DNA of 64,000 bases, taken from NCBI RefSeq assembly GCF_023715745.1, contig NZ_JAMBOV010000007.1:62001-126000 (forward strand). Direction: 5' to 3'. The stretch is from Microbacterium oleivorans (GTDB taxonomy: Bacteria > Actinomycetota > Actinomycetes > Actinomycetales > Microbacteriaceae). The position numbers and the translations under genes are program-made. Shown in pieces: positions 59,866 to 64,000 of the stretch. Position 1 is the stretch's first letter. Every line of letters begins with the position of its first letter. The notes under the pieces are model-generated. The model saw nothing but the letters and a program-made list of their open reading frames with translations. It did no database searches and was not told the DNA's origin.

Positions 59866-59888
59866 CGCGCGGGCGGGTGGGGGAACGC

Positions 59889-59920
59889 CGAAGGGGGATG
59901 CCTCGCGGCATCCCCCTTCG
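59889..59920 (-). terminator. Strong terminator of the HU gene
   Basis: Perfect 14-bp arms 59889-59902 and 59907-59920 with loop TCGC, 15 nt past the HU stop codon. Both arms contain the heptamer GGATGCC or GGCATCC. Confidence 0.8.
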
Positions 59921-59935
59921 TTCGTCTGCAGCGTC

Positions 59936-60214
59936 TTACTTGACGGCAGCCTTGAGCTTCGAGCCGGCGCTGACCTTGACGCGCTTGCCTGCGGGGATGT
60001 TGATCTCGGCACCCGTCTGCGGGTTGCGGCCGGTGCGAGCCGAGGTCTCGACCTGCTCGAACGCGATCCAGCCCGGGATCGAGACCTTCTCGCCCTTGGC
60101 GACAGCCTCGGAGACGGACGAGAACAGGCCGTCGACGACGCGCGAGACGGTGGCCTGGCTCTCGCCGGTGGCGCTGGCGATGCTGGCGACGAGTTCGGTC
60201 TTGGTGATGGCCAT
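59936..60214 (-). CDS. hup: DNA-binding protein HU
   Basis: A 92-residue histone-like protein of standard length. TKTELVASIASATGESQATV is the dimerising helix region, and RTGRNPQTGAEINIPAGKRV is the DNA-wrapping arm with the conserved Asn-Pro. It compacts and bends chromosomal DNA. The Lys-rich tail of mycobacterial and streptomycete HU homologues is absent. A strong GGAGGAGC site precedes the ATG, and a strong terminator follows. Confidence 0.95.
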   Translation of the reverse strand: MAITKTELVASIASATGESQATVSRVVDGLFSSVSEAVAKGEKVSIPGWIAFEQVETSARTGRNPQTGAEINIPAGKRVKVSAGSKLKAAVK

Positions 60215-60318
60215 GGTGCTCCTCCAGACGGCGGATCGCCGTCTTCAGTTACTCGGACCGACGGGATTCCGCCGGTTGGTCGTTGCGACCGGTCCCGAAT
60301 ATACCCACGAACCCCGGA

Positions 60319-60430
60319 ATTCCGCGGATCTTCGGTCATCTCGGCCGTAATCGACCGGCGTGTCGCGTGTCAGGAGGGGTTTTTGAGGCTGATGTTGCCG
60401 ATTCGGCGTGATTCCGCGGATTTCCGCGGA
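60319..60430. repeat. Repeated palindrome TCCGCGGA upstream of HU
   Basis: The 8-bp palindrome TCCGCGGA occurs at 60321, 60413 and 60423. The longer 11-mer ATTCCGCGGAT is repeated at 60319 and 60411. The region is unusually A/T-rich and lies about 105-215 bp upstream of the HU start. These could be regulatory sites of hup. The 271-bp gap 60215-60485 holds nothing else I can support. Confidence 0.45.
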
Positions 60431-60485
60431 GGGGGTTGCATTTCGACGCCGTCGTGCGGACGGCATCCGTCATCGCATCCCGAGG

Positions 60486-61421
60486 TCAGCCGCGCGCGAA
60501 CTCATCCGCGGCATCGCAGGCGACCTGCGCGGACCCGGTTCCGCCGTGTCCCTCGTCCTCGAGGACGTGAAGCCTGCTGCCCGGCCACGCGCGGTGGAGC
60601 AGCCACGGCGTGATGGCGGGGCCGCTGACGTCGAGACGACCGTGGATGAGGACGCCCGGGATGCCGGCGAGCCGGTCCATTCGTTCGAGGATCGGGATGT
60701 CGAGGAAGCAGTCCTGGGACCAGTAATGAGTCGCCAGGGTGGCGAAGTTCTCCCGCATGCGCGGGTCGTCGTGCAGGGGGCCGGGTCCGGCCCAGGGCGA
60801 GAGGCCGATGTGCGCCGCCTCCCAGTCGTCCCAGGCGTCGGCGGCGCGGGTGCGGACCGCCGGGTCGGGGTCGCGCAGCATCCGTGCGTAGGCGTCGACG
60901 ACCCGCTCCCCGGGCGGGACGAGCTCACCCAGTCTGGCGCGGGCCTCGGGGAAGATGCGTCCGACGCCGTCGCTGATCCATTCGATCTCGTCGCGCGCAC
61001 CCGCGGTGACGGCGAGCAGGATGATCTCGCTGACCCGCTCGGGATGGTGCTGCGCGTAGGCGAGGGCGAGGGTCGACCCCCATGAGACGCCGTAGAGCAG
61101 CCAGCGATCGATCCCGAGGTGCTCGCGGAGTGCCTCGATGTCGGCGATCAGCGCGGGGGTGGTGTTGGTGTCGAGGTTCTCGAGGTCGTCGATGGCCCAG
61201 GGCGTGCTGGCGCCGCATCCGCGTTGATCGAGGCCGACGATGCGGTACCGCTCGGGGTCGAACACGCGACGGTAGCCGCCCTTGCCGAGGCTGCCCCCGG
61301 GACCGCCGTGCAGGTAGAGAGCCGCGCGTCCGGAGTCGGAGCCGGAGATCTCGTAGTGGAGGCGAGCGCCATCGGGTCGCTCGAGCATCGCGGAGGTGTG
61401 GGGCTCGATCGGCGGGTGCAC
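60486..61421 (-). CDS. Proline iminopeptidase-like alpha/beta hydrolase (S33)
   Basis: A 311-residue enzyme. HGGPGGSLGKG is the oxyanion loop typical of prolyl aminopeptidases. The nucleophile elbow is GVSWGSTLALAYAQ. The acid is in HGRLDVSGP and the His in EDEGHGGTGS. It probably releases N-terminal proline from peptides. I chose GTG 61421 because TAGCGT lies 7 nt upstream; other in-frame starts occur before it, but they lack this spacing. The chosen start gives HPPIEPHTSAML, which matches the usual family N-terminus. Confidence 0.88.
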   Translation of the reverse strand: MHPPIEPHTSAMLERPDGARLHYEISGSDSGRAALYLHGGPGGSLGKGGYRRVFDPERYRIVGLDQRGCGASTPWAIDDLENLDTNTTPALIADIEALREHLGIDRWLLYGVSWGSTLALAYAQHHPERVSEIILLAVTAGARDEIEWISDGVGRIFPEARARLGELVPPGERVVDAYARMLRDPDPAVRTRAADAWDDWEAAHIGLSPWAGPGPLHDDPRMRENFATLATHYWSQDCFLDIPILERMDRLAGIPGVLIHGRLDVSGPAITPWLLHRAWPGSRLHVLEDEGHGGTGSAQVACDAADEFARG

Positions 61422-61428
61422 GTCGGGC

Positions 61429-61434
61429 ACGCTA
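61429..61434 (-). promoter_or_regulatory. -10 hexamer TAGCGT for S33 hydrolase
   Basis: TAGCGT on the minus strand ends 7 nt before GTG 61421 and decides the start. Confidence 0.45.
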
Positions 61435-61443
61435 CCAGGCGGG

Positions 61444-62478
61444 TCAGATGCGGCGGAGAGCCGCAACGACGTCGTCCTCCCAGCGGCGGGCGGCGGGGAG
61501 GGCGCCGACGTACAGAGGGGTGTCGTGCGTCACGCCCAGGTAGCGCGTCGCGCTCGCGTCGACCCCGGCGTCGCGGAGCTTCGCGGCGTACATCGCGCCG
61601 TCTCGACGCAGCGGGTCGTACTCGGCGGTGAGGATGACGGCGGGCGGGAGTCCCGCGTGCGAGGCCGCTCGCATGGGCGACGCGTACTGCTCGTGCGCAC
61701 GCGACCGGTCGCCGAGGTAGGTGCGGGCGACCGAGCGCAGTTCGCGCAGCGCGATGAACGCCGGGATGCCGAGGGCGTACGTCGCGCGGAGGTCGATCCA
61801 CCGGCCGGTCAGGTCGGTGACCGGCACCTCGAGGATCTGCAGCGTCGCCTGCCGCGTTCCGCGGTCGCGGTTGAGGAGGGTGAGGGATGCTGCGAGGCAT
61901 CCCCCGGCCGACGCACCGTTCAGGCCGATGCGGTCCGGATCGAGGCCGAGCTCCTCCGCGTGCGTGTGGAGCCACGCCCACGCCGCGTGGACCTGCTCGA
62001 TCTGCGTCGGGTAGCGGTGCTCGGGGGCGAGCGAGTACCCGACGGCGACGAGCACGACACCGGAGCGATCTGCCCGACGGCGACACGCGGCATCCGCCGT
62101 CGGATAGTCGATGCCGCCGATGCGGAACGCGCCGCCGCCGATGACGAGGCACGCGGGTGCGTTCCGGTCGGCGGCGGACGGGCGGTAGACGCGGATGCGG
62201 ACGTCCGGGTACCCCTCGACCGGCACGGTGTGCTCCGTCGTCTCCATGTCGGGGCCGGCGATCCCGGCCGTGCGCAGTTCCATGCGGTCCCAGTTCAGCG
62301 CCGCATGCCGGTGACGTTCGCGCGGAGTGAGCGGCCTCTGCGCCGGCTTCGCCGCGCCGGATGCGGCCGATGCCGCGGGCTCGGCGCGGAACCGTGCGGT
62401 CAGGTCGGTCCACGCCTTCTTGGCGAGGTAGCGGCGGTGCGTGCGCAGCCGCTCGCGGAAGAACGGATCCAGCGGCAT
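61444..62478 (-). CDS. Alpha/beta hydrolase, hormone-sensitive-lipase-like esterase
   Basis: A 344-residue protein of the alpha/beta-hydrolase-3 fold. The nucleophile elbow is GASAGGCLAASL. The acid Asp is in TAEYDPLRRDG and the His in GVTHDTPLYV. The HGGG oxyanion motif of this family reads IGGGAF, so the His is replaced. The N-terminal cap is long and basic. It probably hydrolyses short-chain esters in the cytosol. ATG 62478 has a GGGGAG site. It is 22 bp upstream of the S33 hydrolase. Confidence 0.85.
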   Translation of the reverse strand: MPLDPFFRERLRTHRRYLAKKAWTDLTARFRAEPAASAASGAAKPAQRPLTPRERHRHAALNWDRMELRTAGIAGPDMETTEHTVPVEGYPDVRIRVYRPSAADRNAPACLVIGGGAFRIGGIDYPTADAACRRRADRSGVVLVAVGYSLAPEHRYPTQIEQVHAAWAWLHTHAEELGLDPDRIGLNGASAGGCLAASLTLLNRDRGTRQATLQILEVPVTDLTGRWIDLRATYALGIPAFIALRELRSVARTYLGDRSRAHEQYASPMRAASHAGLPPAVILTAEYDPLRRDGAMYAAKLRDAGVDASATRYLGVTHDTPLYVGALPAARRWEDDVVAALRRI

Positions 62479-62519
62479 GGTGCTCCCCTCGACCGTTCGA
62501 GCGTAGCCCCGGGAACGAC

Positions 62520-62547
62520 GAAGCCCCCGTCCGAGGACGGGGGCTTC
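62520..62547 (-). terminator. Terminator of the ribosomal gene cluster
   Basis: A perfect 12-bp stem (62520-62531 with 62536-62547) with loop CGAG lies 16 nt past the rpsN stop. It is G/C-rich and ends with TTCATA. Confidence 0.8.
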
Positions 62548-62563
62548 ATACGGATGCTGTCGC

Positions 62564-62869
62564 TTACCAGCTCGACTTGGTGACACCGGGCAGCTCGCCA
62601 CGGTGCGCCATCTCGCGGAAGCGGACACGCGAGATGCCGAACTTCGACAGGTGGCCGCGGGGGCGTCCGTCGATGGCGTCGCGGTTGCGCAGGCGCACGG
62701 GCGACGCGTTGCGGGGGAGCTTCTGCAGGCCGACGCGGGCGGCCTCGCGGGCCTCGTCGGTCGCGTTCGGGTCGACGAGGGTCTTCTTCAGCTCGGCACG
62801 CTTCTCGGCGTAGCGAGCGACGACGACCTCACGCTGCTTGTTGCGCGCGATCTTGCTCTTCTTGGCCAT
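62564..62869 (-). CDS. rpsN: Ribosomal protein S14 (zinc-free form)
   Basis: A 101-residue S14 of the long type. KNKQ-like [17 protein letters not shown] begins it, and the C-terminal [20 protein letters not shown] is the rRNA-binding part. There are no zinc-binding cysteines, so this is the C-minus form. It is the last gene of rpmB-rpmG-rpsN and lies 4 bp after rpmG. In many actinobacteria this trio is under Zur control, but no zinc-box sequence was recognised here. Confidence 0.96.
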   Translation of the reverse strand: MAKKSKIARNKQREVVVARYAEKRAELKKTLVDPNATDEAREAARVGLQKLPRNASPVRLRNRDAIDGRPRGHLSKFGISRVRFREMAHRGELPGVTKSSW

Positions 62870-62873
62870 GAGA

Positions 62874-63044
62874 TCAGCGCTCCTCTCGGAATTCGACGTG
62901 CTTGCGGATCACCGGGTCGTACTTCTTGAGCACGATGCGGTCGGGGTTGTTGCGGCGGTTCTTGCGCGTCACGTAGGTGTACCCCGTGCCGGCGGTCGAA
63001 CGCAGCTTGATGATCGGACGGACGTCCTGAGCCTTCTTCGCCAT
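62874..63044 (-). CDS. rpmG: Ribosomal protein L33 (zinc-free form)
   Basis: A 56-residue L33 starting [19 protein letters not shown] and containing [20 protein letters not shown]. It has no zinc-binding cysteine pairs. Its ATG shares one base with the rpmB stop codon (TAATG), so translation is coupled. It is a large-subunit protein near the tRNA exit site. Confidence 0.95.
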   Translation of the reverse strand: MAKKAQDVRPIIKLRSTAGTGYTYVTRKNRRNNPDRIVLKKYDPVIRKHVEFREER

Positions 63045-63280
63045 TAGAGCTTCACACCCTTCGCGAGGAGGTCCTTCACGACCGACTCGATGCCGCGGGC
63101 GTCGATGACCTTGATGCCCTTAGCCGAGACGTTCAGCGTGATCTTGCGACCAAGCGAAGGAACGAAATAGGTCTTCTTCTGCACGTTCGGGTCGAAGCGG
63201 CGCTTCGTCCGGCGGTGCGAGTGCGAGATGTTGTGACCGAAGCCGGGAACTGCTCCAGTCACCTGGCACACTGCTGCCAT
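63044..63280 (-). CDS. rpmB: Ribosomal protein L28
   Basis: A 78-residue L28: [40 protein letters not shown] and a C-terminal [20 protein letters not shown]. Only one of the possible zinc ligands (Cys5) is present. An AAGGAG site lies 8 nt before the ATG. It is first of the trio and has a leader of about 135 nt with a stem-loop. Confidence 0.95.
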   Translation of the reverse strand: MAAVCQVTGAVPGFGHNISHSHRRTKRRFDPNVQKKTYFVPSLGRKITLNVSAKGIKVIDARGIESVVKDLLAKGVKL

Positions 63281-63300
63281 AGTGATGTCTCCTTAGTACC

Positions 63301-63320
63301 GTGAGGCCGGACGGCCTCAC
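63301..63320 (-). promoter_or_regulatory. 9-bp stem-loop in the rpmB leader
   Basis: GTGAGGCCG-GA-CGGCCTCAC is a perfect inverted repeat 20 nt upstream of the rpmB start and close to its ribosome site. It could be an autoregulatory RNA element or a protein operator. A 2-nt loop is too tight as RNA unless the inner pair opens. Confidence 0.45.
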
Positions 63321-63422
63321 CCAAGATCCCTTGTCTGCACCCCACTCCCGGACACGGCTGTAGAGCCGTCTTCTGGAGGTGGGATGCGAACTGCGTGCTG
63401 GAGTGCGCGCAGACGAAGAGTC

Positions 63423-63428
63423 AGTCTA
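63423..63428 (-). promoter_or_regulatory. -10 hexamer TAGACT for the rpmB cluster
   Basis: TAGACT on the minus strand lies about 140 nt upstream of rpmB. The -35 region is weak. It would give a leader containing two small hairpins (63354-63369 and 63301-63320). Confidence 0.4.
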
Positions 63429-63453
63429 GCACGGCCGGGCGTGTCGCCTTGAC

Positions 63454-64000
63454 TCAGGCGGATTCGGCCACCGCGACGACGGCCTCGGCGAACGTCACCT
63501 CGGGGTCGTCCATGAGCCGGGCGGTTACCGCGGCGTGTGCCCGCGTGTACGGACCGCCGGTCGCGAGCGCCCAGTCCACCTGCGGACGCGCGGGCTCCCC
63601 GATCGTCGCGAATGCCTCGCTGAGGCTCCGGCGGGTGTCGTCCTCGCCGCGGGCGAACTGCGTCGCCAGCACATCGGCCAGAGCGGATGCCTCGGCTGCC
63701 GGCACGTGCCGCGCCGCGGTCCGCCACGCGGTGCGCGCGACGGTGTCGTCGGCATCCGTCAGCAGTTCGGTCGTGACGGCGGGCCACACCCGCGGGCCGC
63801 CGATCTTCGACATCGTGTGCAGCGCCTGCGCGCGCACCTGCGCGCCGCGGGAGCCGAGCTCGCCGATCAGGCGGTCGAGCACCTCGTCGGCGTCGTGCCG
63901 GGTCAGGGCCCATGTGAGCATTTCGCGCACGAGGAACTGCGGCTCGGTGCGGCACTGCGCCACCAGGACCGGGATGTACTCCGACCGCGGGTGAGTCCCT
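63454..64000 (-). CDS. HEAT-repeat protein, 5' end outside the window
   Basis: At least 182 residues of helical repeats: EYIPVLVAQCRTEPQFLVRE then MLTWALTRHDADEVLDRLIG, ARAQALHTMSKIG-like AQVRAQALHTMSKIGG and VARTAWRTAARHVPAAEAS. The reading frame stays open through base 64000, so the start lies beyond the edge; a GTG at 63963 is probably internal. HEAT repeats are protein or DNA scaffolds. I cannot say more about function. Confidence 0.78.
   Translation of the reverse strand, partial: GTHPRSEYIPVLVAQCRTEPQFLVREMLTWALTRHDADEVLDRLIGELGSRGAQVRAQALHTMSKIGGPRVWPAVTTELLTDADDTVARTAWRTAARHVPAAEASALADVLATQFARGEDDTRRSLSEAFATIGEPARPQVDWALATGGPYTRAHAAVTARLMDDPEVTFAEAVVAVAESA

Overview
The window is high-GC DNA from an actinobacterium, most likely a Microbacteriaceae member close to Microbacterium. 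The grounds are G/C-rich third codon positions, many GTG starts, a Mycobacterium-like bifunctional dCTP deaminase, a HemD/winged-helix regulator (NnaR type) in a nirBD operon, the zinc-free rpmB-rpmG-rpsN set, and small protein families I associate with Microbacteriaceae. No phage, CRISPR array, insertion sequence or rRNA gene is visible; one tRNA-Gly(CCC) is present.

Layout. 0-2.7 kb: the end of a response regulator, an MFS transporter and an F420/NADP-reductase-like protein. 2.8-11.1 kb: a glycan locus with a GH95 fucosidase divergent from an operon of ROK regulator, sugar kinase, glucosamine-6-P deaminase and GH2 beta-galactosidase. 11.1-14.7 kb: a BCCT transporter, a MarR regulator divergent from a His/Gly-rich protein across an operator array, and dcd. 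14.7-20.9 kb: a GH42 beta-galactosidase divergent from a TetR regulator, an alcohol dehydrogenase, a LysR regulator divergent from an MFS exporter, and a small membrane protein. 20.9-29.7 kb: after the tRNA, a rhamnoside module (solute-binding protein, two permeases, GH78, small protein) with a divergent LacI regulator, then a GH13 enzyme; it looks laterally acquired. 29.8-38.7 kb: a sulfur-scavenging locus (rhodanese, flavin monooxygenase, two acyl-CoA-dehydrogenase-like flavoproteins, aldo/keto reductase, MetNIQ-type ABC transporter). 38.8-44.8 kb: small uncharacterised genes mixed with an alcohol dehydrogenase, an SDR, an aldo/keto reductase and a MarR regulator. 44.9-51.9 kb: nitrite uptake and reduction plus siroheme synthesis, nirC and then nirB-nirD-cysG-nnaR-sirB with stop/start overlaps. 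52-64 kb: an EamA exporter, a degenerate serine-hydrolase lipoprotein, DUF2470 and heme oxygenase genes with an iron box, a PIF1-like helicase, a CopD-CtaG membrane protein, HU, two alpha/beta hydrolases, ribosomal genes rpsN/rpmG/rpmB and a HEAT-repeat protein.

Two window-wide signals stand out. First, eighteen genes have a TANNNT hexamer ending exactly 6 or 7 nt before the start codon, the pattern expected of leaderless mRNAs; I used it to choose several starts. Second, the heptamer GGATGCC/GGCATCC recurs about 80 times by eye, is often written with otherwise avoided codons, and is sparse in the 21-31 kb module. A third observation is a family of about 110-residue proteins with four members in this one window.
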